DNA from: Ianthella basta
Taxonomy: Eukaryota > Porifera > Demospongiae > Verongiida > Ianthellidae
DNA: 64,000 nucleotides
Assembly (NCBI GenBank): GCA_964019415.1
Contig: CAXHTE010000019.1
Location: 36,376-100,375, forward strand
Direction: 5' to 3'
In this document: piece after piece, positions 23,870-35,421 of the stretch
Numbering within the stretch: the stretch's first letter is position 1
How the letters are laid out: every line of letters starts with the position of its first letter
The notes under the pieces: generated by a model
Databases searched by the model: none
Seen by the model: the letters and a program-made list of their open reading frames with translations, nothing else
What the model was told of the DNA's origin: nothing
Made by a program: the position numbers and the translations under genes

Positions 23870-26087
23870 TCTTAGTGTCTGCTGACATCCGTCGGTTCAG
23901 GGGACAAGTGTGCTTCGAGCTGGAGCGCAATTACAATCCTCCATTTTCTTTCACATTCGAGAATACGGACTACACAGTGACGTATCCTGAGGTATTCGAG
24001 CGAATTTCTCGCAATTTTTTAGTGATGGCGAAAGAGCAGATTGTCAGAAAGAGCAATGCAAAATCACTCGTGTGGGACCACTTTGGCTTCAAGGCAGGAG
24101 AGGATGGGAAGGCTGTGGATGATGGGAAGCCTATATGTCTCCATTGCAAGCGCAGTGTTGTAGCTCGGTGGGCTAACACTTTAAATTTGTCTTCTCATTT
24201 GCGATCAGCACACCCCATTCAATATGAGCTAGCTCATTGTGGGAAGAAGAAGGCATCAGCTAAAAGCACTGCGGGCCAATCTACAAAGCCTGGTGGCAGC
24301 CAGCCGACACTTGCTGAGGCTTTCTCGCAATTACAGAAATACGATCGAAAGAGCAAACAATGGCAGCAGCTGACAGATTCTGTCACATACTGTTTGGCAA
24401 AAGACATGCTCCGAATCTATTCAGTTGAAAAGCCAGGTTTCAAACAAATGACGGCCACTTTCGACAAGCAGTACACCCTCCCTGGACATAAGTACTTTTC
24501 CAACACGGCCATCCCAGCGTTTTACACCCGCACCAGAGAGCAAGTCATGCAGGAGGTTGCACAGGCAGACTTCTTCTCTGCAACAACTGACCTATGGTCA
24601 AGTGAAGGAATGAAATCGTACATGAGCTATACGGTTCATTTCATCATGATCATCAATGAATGGGAGCTCACAACTCGGTGCCTCAAGACACTGTTTCTTC
24701 CTGCAGATCACACTGGAAGAACATAGCCAATGCTATGCTTGCAACATTGGAGTCATGGAGACTGGACCAAGACAAGCAGGTCTGCTTGACAACAGACAGT
24801 GGTGCCAACATCATCAATGCTGCTTCCAGACTTAAGTGGCAGAGACTGTCATGTTTTGGCCACAACCTGCATCTATATAGCAGTCACAAAAGCCATCGAC
24901 AGTGATGTTCGATGCACTCGAGCACTTGGGCTATCAAGGAAGATTGCAAGTGCATTCTCCAATTCATGGAAGAAGCGCCTAGCCAAAGCACAGATGGAGA
25001 CTGGACCAAGACAAGCAGGTCTGCTTGACAACAGACAGTGGTGCCAACATCATCAATGCTGCTTCCAGACTCAAGTGGCAGAGACTGTCATGTTTTGGCC
25101 ACAACCTGCATCTATATAGCAGTCACAAAAGCCATCGACAGTGATGTTCGATGCACTCGAGCACTTGGGCTATCGAGGAAGATTGCAAGTGCATTCTCCA
25201 ATTCATGGAAGAAGCGCCTAGCCAAAGCACAGATGGAGCACAGTCTCCCTAGCATTCTCTTGTTGCAGATTGCCAAACAAGATGGGGCTCTGCACACAAA
25301 ATAGTGTCTCGAATTCTGGAGCAAGAAACTGCTATTCGTGCTGTCTTAAGCGCTGACCGCATGAAATCTCAATTGATTCCATCATGGCAGGATATTGAAG
25401 TGCTTGAGGCAATCAACAAAGCACTGACACCTGTAGCAGACCTCACTGACCTTCTATCTGGTGAAAGGTATGTCTCCATTTCTGCTGTGAAGCCAGTGCT
25501 CAGCCACATGTCTACTGAGGCTCTTGCTGAGAGTGATGACAATACACCCCCTCACCAAGGACATCAAGCACCGTATCCTAACTGACATAGAATCGCGGTA
25601 TTTGCATCCACATGTTGATTTACTCTTGGATATTGCATCTTTCCTGGATCCACGATTCAAAACTGAACACATTTGCCATGAGAATGTGGACTCCATCAAG
25701 GCACGGCTGCAGGATGAAGGGATGGAACTAGCTGGTTGCATATCAGTTGCAGAGTCAGTGGAAGACCAAGCAGAACCTGCTGAGACTGACAATGAGCCAC
25801 CACCAAAAAAGAAAAAGCTTGCTACGATCCTAAAGAAGAAGAACAGGACAACTTCAAGCACATCACGTGGAGATCAAATGGAAAAAGAGACGGAGAGCTA
25901 TCTCAGTGCACAAGATCTAGATGCAGAAGACAGCCCTCTTCTATGGTGGAAGGCAGAAGCTCTTCGTTACCCCATATTGGCCAAGCTAGCGAAAACGTAC
26001 TTGGCAATATGCGCCACAAGCTCAGCTTCAGAGCGAGTTTTCAGTGCTTCTGGAAAGATTGTGACACCACTAAGAAGCTTGCTCTAG
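23870..26087 (+). pseudogene. hAT transposase with BED finger, broken
   Basis: The frame opens near 23870 with its first ATG at 24025. A BED-type finger (CLHC, then SSHLRSAHP) sits near 24135-24215. The first catalytic Asp is in SATTDLWSS near 24575. The second block is LTTDSGANIINA and LSCFGHNLHL near 24785-24870. The C-terminal dimerisation motif LLWWKAEALRYPILAKLAKT through SASERVFSASG ends at 26087. The gene is disrupted: a stop at 24726, a 239-base tandem duplication (24755-24993 and 24994-25232) that is not a multiple of three, and further frame changes near 25300 and 25550. It cannot make an intact transposase. Confidence 0.8.
24755..25232. repeat. 239-base tandem duplication inside the hAT gene
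   Basis: Two almost identical copies, 24755-24993 and 24994-25232, beginning atggagactggaccaagaca. It duplicates the block around the second catalytic motif. Confidence 0.95.
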
Positions 26088-26239
26088 CCTGACTAAGTCA
26101 ATAAACTACTGTTCCTATCACAGAACCTGTAGAACATTACTGATGCTGCTGTTTTGTAGTATAGTATCCATTGTGCTTTCTTGCTTATTTATACACTTAG
26201 TTAAAAGTGAACAGTTAGATCTATTCTATAATGAGCGCA

Positions 26240-26332
26240 TAATCTTCGTCGATAGCCCAAGTGCTCGAGAACATCGAACATCACTGTCAATGGCTTTCAT
26301 GACTGCTAGGTGCAGGTTGTGGCCAAATAGTA
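26240..26332 (-). pseudogene. Inverted fragment of the hAT transposase
   Basis: Read on the minus strand this matches the segment encoding the FGHNLHL to ALGLS block near 24850-24935, with substitutions. It is a second, inverted and more diverged partial copy inside the same element. Confidence 0.75.
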
Positions 26333-27120
26333 CTTGGCATTATGCGTTCCTGGTTCTACATGAGTACAATGTAGTGAATTAGCCAAAATAGTCATGATAT
26401 TTAGTAATACCGAGGTATTAGAGTGAATATTTAGTCGGTATGAATAAAACTCAATACCGCCCACCTTTACATGTAGCCATCTCCTTCAGTCCGCTTAAAA
26501 ATCAAGCTAATATGGCGCTCGTTCGTATGCATGCGCACTACCCTCGAGAGCACAGTTCCAGCTCAGTTTTGTTTATATTGGCAGGACAGCCTGGGCTGAA
26601 GCGAGCCAGCACGGGTGAGTTAACCATGCCATGCCAGCACGGTTCGGCATGGCTCATTTCTGTCTACACTATGCACATTATCGTGCCATGCCGTGCCAAA
26701 CCAGGCTGGCCCAGGACCAAATGCTAATATAAACCATTTTCGTTAGTGGAGAATCGCAATGTAGTTGTCCACTGCTGCTACATAACCATGAAGGATAGCC
26801 TTGGTGACTTTTAGGTTGGGAACATTGGCACAAACTTGCACTGTGAAGGCAGAACATGTATGCATCATAAATAAGGTAATGGAATATTAAAAACAGTCAG
26901 GAAAACTTAACAATTATCAGATAATCATTAAGATGAAGCATTTTGTGATTCCCTCCATCCATCATATAATTATAACATAGTAGGAAAGAATATTTTCCTT
27001 TAGGCTACAACCCCATGTGAGTGTTGCCTTAAATATGTTTATGCTGAAAGCTTCCACAGTTGAGGAGGAACAGGGGGGCTAGCCTCAATCTTGAGATATC
27101 CAACAATAACTGGATTTTGC

Positions 27121-27507
27121 ATGATTAAGATGGTCTATGTACCATGGTGACGCTAATGAAAGACAACGTTCGGAACTACACATGGTAAGGAAAGAGGGGG
27201 GAACATGTGTAGTTCCGAATGTTGTCTTTCATTAGCGTCACCATGGTACATAGACCATCTTAATCAACATTTCCGATAAGTCACTGATTAGTCAGTGCCC
27301 GGTGTGGGAGTTTCAAAGGAGGCTCTGGATAGAGCCCGCCCACATTGGTATATAAGGAGGGAATGGATCAGTGGCTGTTGGCGGTGACCAGTGACCCGGC
27401 TGCTAAAGGGTCGGCTAAAGATCTGGAGGTTGCCGGTGCTGGTCCGGTTCACTGCCGTTTTTCCATTCCCCCCTCTTTCCTTACCATGTGTAGTTCCGAA
27501 CGTTGTC
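27121..27507. mobile_element. Foldback miniature element with 11-base direct flanks
   Basis: The arms 27121-27190 and 27205-27270 are near-perfect inverted repeats (gattaagatggtctatgtac and its complement). A third inverted copy of the inner 40 bases (gacaacgttcggaactacac) ends the element at about 27464-27507. The direct repeat ggattttgcat is present on both sides, so the insertion is flanked by a possible 11-base target duplication. A tatataagg stretch at 27350 lies inside. There is no coding sequence. Confidence 0.6.
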
Positions 27508-27591
27508 TTGGATTTTGCATCTTGTGCCTTAGCTCCAGCCTTTGCTCCACTCCCAGTCTGTTGATGTACATCAGTTTTCTTAACATTCCCT

Positions 27592-28187
27592 TTAACCCTT
27601 TAGTCCCAAATGATGCATATATGCATCATTTCCAAAGAGCTTCAGAAAACATCATATTTCTTTGGCTACAACATTTATACGCAAGGGTCTGCTTCACAGG
27701 ACTTGAAGCAATGTCAGAGCCTTCTCTCAGCCATCTATCTTGTCTCCTGGTCGTGCAGGTAGCGTGCATTGCCAAGCAACTACTTTCGTTCGAGCCACAT
27801 TGCACAACGTCTTTCTCGTCCACACTTGAAGCCCAAGCATACGTGTGCTGTCACAAATTGGCACAAGAAGAACTACACTACTTCCTGTGATTCAGCCTGA
27901 AACCACGAGTCTTCGCCGTCAGTTTCAGGCAGAGAAAAAGCTTGGAGAGCACCAAATTACAAAGTATAGCTCACTGTGAACGTGCGCCAGCACAAAGAGT
28001 CCAGATTGGGTCGAAGACGATTGTCCTGTACTACATCCTGGAACATGACCTTCATCCTACCCCACTGTTAGTGCAGCAAAATGGGCTGAAAACGCGAAGA
28101 CATGCTGCTACTAATTTCTTTGTATGCGCAGACATTTTAATTCCATCATTTGTGCATGGTGCGAAGTTTAAACTTCAGGTCTAATGA
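27592..28187. mobile_element. TTAA-flanked non-autonomous element
   Basis: The unit A intron has a single uninterrupted site ccctttaatcattccc. In B the ccctttaa and ttaatcattccc halves are separated by about 600 bases. The left end begins ccctttagtccc and a palindrome aatgatgcatatatgcatcatt. TTAA duplication is the mark of piggyBac-type transposition. No transposase frame is recognised. Confidence 0.5.
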
Positions 28188-28255
28188 AATTTAATCATTC
28201 CCTTGCAATTCATAATACTGCATGATTACACTAGAACTACTGTAACACTTTTACT

Positions 28256-29098
28256 AGTCTATCAAGCTAGACCTCTTTCATGTTAAAGTGCAAACAAAAG
28301 TAATTCACCTGGGGAGGGCGAAAGAGAGTCTAGCAGAGGTCATTAATATTCATAGGCCATTGACCAATCAGATCTACTTGCTGGTTTCAGCTAGTAGTCG
28401 CACCTCATCAACACGTTTGAGTTATTTATGGTTGTGTACACTTTGACGTGCGATCCCCCAGTAAAAGACAGTGTACCCTCTTACCCAGCCTCCCTCTCAC
28501 TAAGCTACAATCGCTCAGTTTAGCGAGGTTACGCTGCAGGAATTGAGGATGGCTGAACCAGTGCGCATGACTCGCGCCCTGGTTCTGCTTTCAACGCGAG
28601 GTGCACACGCATGGTAGCCCAACGGAGTTGTACCTATAACTGCCAGTCAGCAACAGCTGCTGAGAATTGTTCCGAGGAGCAGCAGTTTCTTCTTCAAGAA
28701 TCCTGTGCCGCACTCACAGCCACCACTCGTGTCTATTGGTTCTTGGCAGTGCAGTTTACTATGCTGGGATATGAGAATAGTACGGAGGAAGCTTTTGGCA
28801 ACATCTAGTACACAAATGTGAACTTTTTAGTCCAAAAATGCATAGGCCGAGGGTAGGAGGGTTAAATGAAATCATATTATGATGATAAAAGCACCTGCTG
28901 AGTGCCCGCAGATGCTTATATGGGATCAATAAGCTCCCACGCTCTGCCCACAATGCACTTTATAGGATTTATAAACCCCCGCACTCTGCCCATAATATAC
29001 TAATAAGGGACTTAGAATCACACTCGAAGCAATTGAAATGCTTCTCAGAGATTACAAATCATCGTTTAGACACATGCCACCATGGCAACAGGATCTAT
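28256..29098. other. Unit-B-specific insertion, nature unknown
   Basis: Absent from the equivalent point in unit A (near 4313). It contains the motif gagggtaggagggttaa near 28850-28866, which in reverse starts ttaaccctcc and resembles an element end. No gene is recognised. Confidence 0.35.
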
Positions 29099-29739
29099 GT
29101 AGTGTTATATGCAGCAGCCACTATCTCATATACAGCATGATTACATTGGCAATCATAATCACGGCAGCAGAGTTCACATGTGGCAGGGCACAATAAATGC
29201 TGCAAAGTAAACACAACCTAACCATGCCAAACCCATGCTGTTGTTAGCTCACCCTTGATGGCTCTCTTCACTCAGGACGTTCAGCCAGAGTAAACAAAAT
29301 GTGCTAGAATTATGCTTCTGAGGGTAGTGTGCATGAGTGAACAACACATTTTTACACTTTCCCTTCTATATTGTATAGTATTACATTTAATAAGCATGAA
29401 GAAAGGTAGAATAACACAGCAGCTTTCTGAAAAACTGCAATAGCTGATAGAGGCATATCAGACATCATTAGTTACCCCGTCTTCATTGCGCAGAACGGTA
29501 ATCACCCACACAATGTCAAACAAACGTGAATATGTTATGAAAGATTGCTAAATGGATTGCTGTGAATAATGAATTATAACACATTACATTACAGGCTCGT
29601 CAGACATCACGCTCGTGATGTCTATTCAGGAATGACCCTGATACAAATGGCTATTCCTATGCTAATGTTTTGATGATGGCAATGCACCCAAAGCCAGCTT
29701 GGAGTATGTACATGTAAGCGTGAGAAACATATCATGGCT

Positions 29740-31400
29740 GTTTGACACAGGACACCTATTGACCCCATTATCTAAGACTACTTACATGCATAATTATGCG
29801 AAGGACTAGGATCTGAGTGCCGGTGGCAATTCCAATGAGTACAGCGCTGGAGCGAGCACAAAGTTTGCCTTCCTCGTGTGATAAAGAAACCCCAATTCCG
29901 CCATTTTGTTGTGTTAGCATACGATACGGTCTTACAGTCAGGTGCCGCTTGACCCTCAAGTGACGCCTGACAGTGGCCTTAATAGCCAGCTCAGGAAGAA
30001 ATTGATGTAGCATGGTCCTTTGGAAATGCAAAAAGTGTCCTTTGGGTGGTTCCCGGTCTATGGTTTGGAATTTGAGTGCTTAACCAATCAAAGCAGTCCA
30101 TTCAGTTGAGAGCATTACGTACAGATTTTTCTTATGTTAATCCATTTCGCATAAAGGAGTCTAGTGGCAAAGGCACCAACCACCTTAGGTCACCCCATGC
30201 ATGTACTGCCATGACATACTCTTCCACGTTTGGTAAAGATTGGTAGAAAACTGAAGGAGGAGTTTCTGAACAACAAAACACGATCCTTTCTCTATCTCTT
30301 AGATATGGCGGCGACCGTAAAAGTGGCAAGAACTCAGATGGAATGACTCTAAACCAAATTTTGGCTCAACCAGGTTACTCTCGCTATGCCTCTTTGCAAT
30401 CCTACCACAATTCATGACATTCCGTCCAGAATTGGAGTATATCCTGAGCATTGAAAACGAGCTTTACGTTTATTATAATAAGATGCTTTTTTCTGCTGAC
30501 CATTCCTAAATCCCTTTTAATTTAAAGGAACACCCCTACATTGTTTTCAGATTAGGTATTCATATGGCTTCATGTTCGTATATATATTTTTGTCATTGCA
30601 AATGGTGGTGATCTATATTATAAAGCTTAAAATCATCGCTAATGGGGTTTCGCCGTCTATCAATTGAACGAAATTTCATGAACAGGTGCTGACAGAGTGA
30701 TACTTGTAAAAAGCTTAACGAAAGACTCTTGTGCGAGATACAGCTCCAATTATCTCGGATGAACATTGTAAAAGCTGTGCTTGACGCTCTCTGAAATACA
30801 AAGAAAGTTTGTCAACTTTCTTCGTATTTCGCCGTGTATCCAAAGAACGAAAGGTAATTCTAAAACATGTTTAAGTAATAGTATTGCAGTAGAAAGTTTA
30901 TCTAACTATTCTCCTGCAAGGTACAGCTCCAAATACAACAGCGCTCGAACAACCTGTTGGCCTATGAGAGACAATTGGATCATGGCATTGCCACTTAGGG
31001 CAGCCTTTATAACCACCACATTCCTCCTCCAGGCACAAAGCAACATGTACATCCTCATTCAGAATGTTATGTAGATCAATAAACATCAGCAAAGCATTTT
31101 GACAGTTTGGTAGGGGTGCTTTCACTGGATGACTTGTTGGTCTGGGAACTTGAAACTCTTGCAAAGCCAACAGTCCATGGCATCGTGATGTATCTTTCAG
31201 GCCATCAGCAATGCTGCATCCCCAACTATCTGAACATACAACATACACGAGGAAGTTGCTAGCAAGTAGTTCGAGTTCAGGGGCACCCCGGCGCCCCATG
31301 AGTTTTTAACTCAAAATACTTGTTAATATACTAGTGTAATTAGAAGTTTCCTTAAAATTAAGAAGTCATCTACCATTGAGCAGCAGAGGTACGTACAAGT
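29740..31400. other. Unit-B-specific insertion with unassigned frames
   Basis: Not present in the unit A intron. A minus-strand frame at 30898-31299 (134 codons, with CLEEECGGYKGCPKWQC) may be a relic of a mobile-element protein, but I do not recognise it. Two related blocks of about 190 bases near 30645-30720 and 30825-30930 start ttcgccgt(c/g)tatc. A segment at 30409-30485 recurs at 63702-63777. Confidence 0.4.
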
Positions 31401-31746
31401 AAAGGTAACTCAAACGTGAACAGTCCGACATGCCTCATTACTTCCACTCCACGCAGCTGGTATTGGTTTGGTCTAGCTAGCAAGACTGCAATCATTAACC
31501 TATTAACGCCCACGTGTTTTTGTCACCACTTACCCATTAAGGCCCAATAGCCACAAAAGTGGCACAAACTTTTGGAAGGGTTCTTGTCATCTTCAACAAA
31601 CGCAATGAGCCTCGAAAATGTTTTGAAATGGTTGCCTTCATCGCAGAAAGCCTTCTATTGTTCAAGGGGTCTTCGCAGTCTACAAGGTGAGATGCGAAAA
31701 GTGATTTTGATGTCGTAGAGGCTCATTGCTACATGAATTAATAGTA

Positions 31747-31899
31747 GGCTTGGTAGACTTTCGAGCGGCAACATAGCAGGAAACAATCACCTGTACCTTT
31801 AGTTTATATACACTTGATAAAGGCCCTCACGGCCAAAACATCCTGAACAGTCAATGATTGTTCCCTGCTACGTTACTGCTCGAAAGTCTACCAAGCCTA
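31747..31899. repeat. 44-base inverted repeat inside the piggyBac left end
   Basis: The arms begin aggcttggtagactttcgag and its complement and are separated by about 62 bases containing tatatacacttgataaa. Arm identity is high. Confidence 0.85.
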
Positions 31900-32027
31900 C
31901 CAAGAGCGATTTTCTTTACGTATTTGATGTGCTGCATAAATATCACCAATGATGGTTTCTGTGCGTAGTTATGCTCAATATCATGCAATGAACCATTTTC
32001 TTCAATAAAATACTGTTTACAGAGAAT

Positions 32028-33890
32028 ATGGCAAGCAGGGTAACAATTGATGAAGTTCTGAAGCAAATCAGTGATGAACAGTGGTGTGAATCTGATGATG
32101 ACCTGCCTGATGGTGAGGAAGATTGGAGCCTTGAGGCATTCTTCCAGAAAGAGGACCCACGTGCACTTGACAAAGCAGGAGCGGGTAGAGATGATGATGA
32201 TGAAGAAACTTGTGAGACTACACCTCCTCTCCCTTTGCAAGAGCCTACCACACCTACACCACTCGATCACTCAGTAGACAGCATCCACATAATCCCCCAC
32301 TGCAAGAGCCTATTACCACCTCCACACTACTCAATCGCTCAGTGGACAGCACCCTAGTCAACGCTCAGGACTTACCCTTGCCTCCAATGTCAACATCTGA
32401 ATCCTTTTCACTGCTGATGAGGTGCCCATGTACTCAGCAACTCACAGGTCCATTTTCACTCCCATTCCTAGGCCAAAGATTGCATTAGATGAAGACAGCC
32501 ATCCATACGAACACTTTTGCTGAATCTGGGGAAGTAACATGTTCAAGTTGATTGCTGAGCAAACAAACCTGTACACAGAGCAGAAGGGTACACCATCCTG
32601 GGAACAGTTGACAGAAGATGAAATGAAGGCTTTCTTTGGCATCCAGATGGGATTAGTCCGCTGGCCATCACTTCGAGACTACTGGAATACCAATCCACTC
32701 ATTGGCACTCCAGGGATCATCAGGGGGGATGAGTCGCAACAGGTTTAGGTCCATCCTGAGTAATTTGCACTTGAATGACAATGCAAAAATGCCTCAACCT
32801 GGAGATTCCAATCTTGATAAGCTATACAAGGTGAAGCCAGTACTTCCCATAATTCGGGCGAACAGCCAAGCCGCTCATCAACCACACTAAGGGGTAGCAG
32901 TGGACGAAGCCACGATTCTTTTCAAGGGAAGAAGCTCGATGTGGCAGTACATGCCAAAGAAGCCCATCAAATGGGAGTACAAGTGTTGGTGTTTGTGTGA
33001 TGCTTGAAATGGCTACATGTACAACCTCAATATCTACCAAGGGGCCAGTGGTACCCTCGATGAAGCAGGCCTTGAAGCAACAATCGGATAGAGGATGGTG
33101 GAGCCATTTTATGACCAGTGCTACCAGGTTTACATGGATAACTTTTTCCCACCAGAGCACTGGCCAACAAGTTGCGGGAGAGAGACATCCTGATGATCAG
33201 CACTATCAGGACAAACAGAAGAGGATGGCCACAGGAAATGAAGGGGCTAAAGAAGCTGAAGAAGGAGATGGAGCAGGAAGAGCAGGTCCAAGGTGGTAGA
33301 TGAAGTGGACTGTGTGGTGTGGAAGGACAAAAGACTGGTTACCTTGGTGAATACCATTACAGAACCATCGAATATGTCTTTAGTCCTCAGAAGGAACAAG
33401 GATGGTTCCAGGTCTAGAGTGTCCTGCCCTGAGAGCGTCCGCTGCTACAGTGCGTACATGGAAGGGGTAGATCTGTTCGATTCACGAAGGAAGACCTATT
33501 CTTGTAGCTGAAAGAGTCGAAAGTGGCGAATACAGCTCTACTGCTTTCTACTGGACAGCGCTGTGACAAACGCATGTTTGGTACAAGGAAAGTCACCAAA
33601 ACTCAGCCATCACCATGAAGGACTTCATGCTGAGGATCTGTGAGCACACTGGGCTCACAAACAACTGCCACATACGCTCAAGCATCCAAGATCCTCCTCC
33701 ACCAACCCAATTGTGTGACCATCAATTTCCTGAGTGCCTGGACAGGCCCCTCCAGTGCAAGGTTTGCATGCAGCGACGATGGACAAGGTCTTGCTACAAG
33801 TCTTGTCGTCCAGTACAACCTGTTTCTTTCTGCCGGGTGGACTGCTTCAGGATTTACCACACAAGGATCAATTTTAGACAACTGTCGTGA
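32028..33890 (+). pseudogene. piggyBac transposase, multiply frameshifted
   Basis: The N-terminal acidic part starts at ATG 32028 (SDDDLPDGEEDWSLEAFF). The core shows FFGIQMGLVRWPSLRDYW, then a frame change and MSRNRFRSILSNLHLND. The catalytic blocks are visible: VAVDEATILFKGR near 32900, VYMDNFFPP near 33130, MEGVDLFD near 33460. The C-terminal Cys-rich finger (CKVCMQRRWTRSCYKSC, CFRIYHT) ends at 33890. Stops or frame changes occur near 32357, 32745, 32890, 33000, 33090, 33180-33250 and 33511. The element is non-autonomous now. Confidence 0.85.
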
Positions 33891-34482
33891 TCCTGCCACT
33901 GCAAGTCATCGGCCGCCATTTTACTGACTGTACATTTCTGTAAACTAGCTTGTATATGTTTGTATAATAATTGTGTTACACCAAGGTCACTCACATTTTT
34001 GTGCCAATTACTGCTAAACTTTGAAGCCTTGTAACTGATTCATGTGCTAGTGTATCATGCACGTTTACAAATTTTCCACATTTATTCAGTTAGTCAAGCC
34101 ATTTCCAACCGTATAAATTCTGTGTCAATCGTCTGACTTTGATCACGTGTGGGCCTTAATGGTATTCACTGCCAGACCCACAAATGTGGTCATTGGGCCT
34201 AAAGAGGTTTAAGACCATTAATTTGGTAGCTATAGCGGTGAGGAGAAAACGAAACGGTATACTCAGTATAGTTGGGCAATCCCTAGCTCTCATCTGTGAT
34301 TCCTAGATCTCGTCCGTGGCTATAACATGCTCACCACTACGCATTCTATTGGTATTCTCATTGGCATTCATCGCTGCCAAGGCGTCCGCTTTAGGAAACT
34401 GCTCCCTTGCCTCTCACTTTATGGTTTTCACCTTCGTAGCTACGATCCTACAGGAGCCGTAAACAACCCTCTGAAGACTCAC

Positions 34483-34610
34483 CGTTAACCAGAGCTGTCC
34501 TCCCAACGGGCTTGAACTCGCTCCTCCTCAGGCTGGTGGTCGGCTTCACTCGACCTTCCAGCACGCCTTATTCAATTCAGATACTTAACAATGAGGGAGA
34601 CCGAACAGAT
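34483..34610 (-). promoter_or_regulatory. Inferred 5' noncoding exon of gene B
   Basis: The same block and GTGAGTC donor as at 7534-7660, without an ATG on the minus strand. Sequence similarity to unit A continues to about 34680 and then stops. If correct, the first intron of gene B is about 11.4 kb against 4.8 kb in gene A. Confidence 0.45.
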
Positions 34611-34708
34611 CTTGCCAAGAAAGTGTCCTACTCTCGGGGGTACTGGTAGCTAGCCAGAAAGCTAGCTTCTTCGGTTGGTGTGGGCTAAATTTCGGAGTTC
34701 TGATGCTG

Positions 34709-34733
34709 TGACGTCAGAGCGGCCATGACGTCA
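34709..34733. promoter_or_regulatory. Two perfect TGACGTCA palindromes
   Basis: TGACGTCA at 34709-34716 and 34726-34733, about 100-130 bases upstream of the inferred gene B first exon. This is the consensus CRE site of CREB/ATF factors. The equivalent position in unit A has no perfect copy. The ghost promoter at 47712-47719 has tcacgtca, one base off. Confidence 0.4.
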
Positions 34734-35421
34734 TAGACAGCAGTCCTCCCTTTAATCATGGATAATATATTCATAGGGAGAGGGTATATACGATATATTC
34801 ATAGGGAGGGGGTGCATGCCTAGACCAGGGTAGTCTCATTCCCAGAAGGTGGTCTGGCACATTTGCTCAATATTCTGATTAATTGAAAACTTTCTGTATG
34901 TTGCATCACATGAATGCATGGATGGGGCGCTTGACAGAATCACCTCAAGGGGCAGTAACAGACATTGAGAAACTGTACCAGGTCACATTTTAAAATGTGG
35001 AAGCCCTTAAATTGGGTGCAAATTGTTCTCATTTGATAGAATACTCGAATACGACTCACGTAGATGAGCGAATGAAGCTGTTACATTGCATATTGCAAGA
35101 CATGGAGGCGCTTACCAAGATGTTGGCAAGCACCCCAAGGGCGGTATCAAAACATTGAGTGACAACAGCATGGGGACTGGGGGGGACTGCCCTGACGTGT
35201 GTCTCGTTCAGATCCTCCTCCCAGCGGTACCTGTCTGCCCAATTTTAGATGGGGGAAGAAACGGGGACACCTTCACAGCACTTTGTCATTGCGCCGGAGC
35301 AGGAAAGCTAGCCGAAGCCGAGCTTTCCTGCTATAGTACAATCAGCACATCGTGAGAAAGCCTCCAGGGAAGCAGAAACTGTGAAAGCAACACTCACAAT
35401 TGCAAGGGTCAGCAGAATGCA

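Larger units (their letters stand above)
23540..26469 (+). mobile_element. hAT transposon with 8-base target duplication
   Basis: A 2930-base element. The ends taaaggtggacgg and ccgcccaccttta are inverted repeats with one mismatch. The flanking 8-mers caagtagc (23532-23539) and catgtagc (26470-26477) differ at one base, the 8-base target duplication expected of hAT. The subterminal sequence is rich in taccgaaat/atttcggta motifs. It carries one broken transposase gene. Confidence 0.8.
23355..26732. mobile_element. Outer miniature element hosting the hAT insertion
   Basis: Sequence absent from the unit A intron. Its left end (gtttacactggcacccag) and its right end read in reverse (gtttatattagcatttgg) are imperfect inverted repeats. 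The internal parts (23360-23531 and 26478-26725) are GC-rich and carry CATGCC/GGCATG motifs. The hAT element sits inside. Exact ends and target duplication are unclear. Confidence 0.4.
31499..34208 (+). mobile_element. piggyBac transposon relic
   Basis: A 2710-base element flanked by TTAA at 31495-31498 and 34209-34212. Both ends carry ggcccaat..ccaca motifs in inverted orientation (31545-31560 and 34173-34205). A large hairpin sits inside the left end (arms 31747-31791 and 31855-31899). The transposase gene inside is decayed. Confidence 0.8.
23098..34482 (-). other. Inferred 5' intron of gene B, expanded by transposons
   Basis: From the donor GTGAGTC at 34482 to the acceptor cacacag just before 23098 (the base 23098 is the first exon base). 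The blocks 23110-23350, 26735-27110, 27510-27590, 28190-28255, 29100-29740, 31400-31495 and 34212-34482 align by eye in order with 2740-7533 of unit A. Between them lie insertions unique to B: a nested hAT element, a foldback element, TTAA-flanked elements, and two unassigned insertions. Confidence 0.5.
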
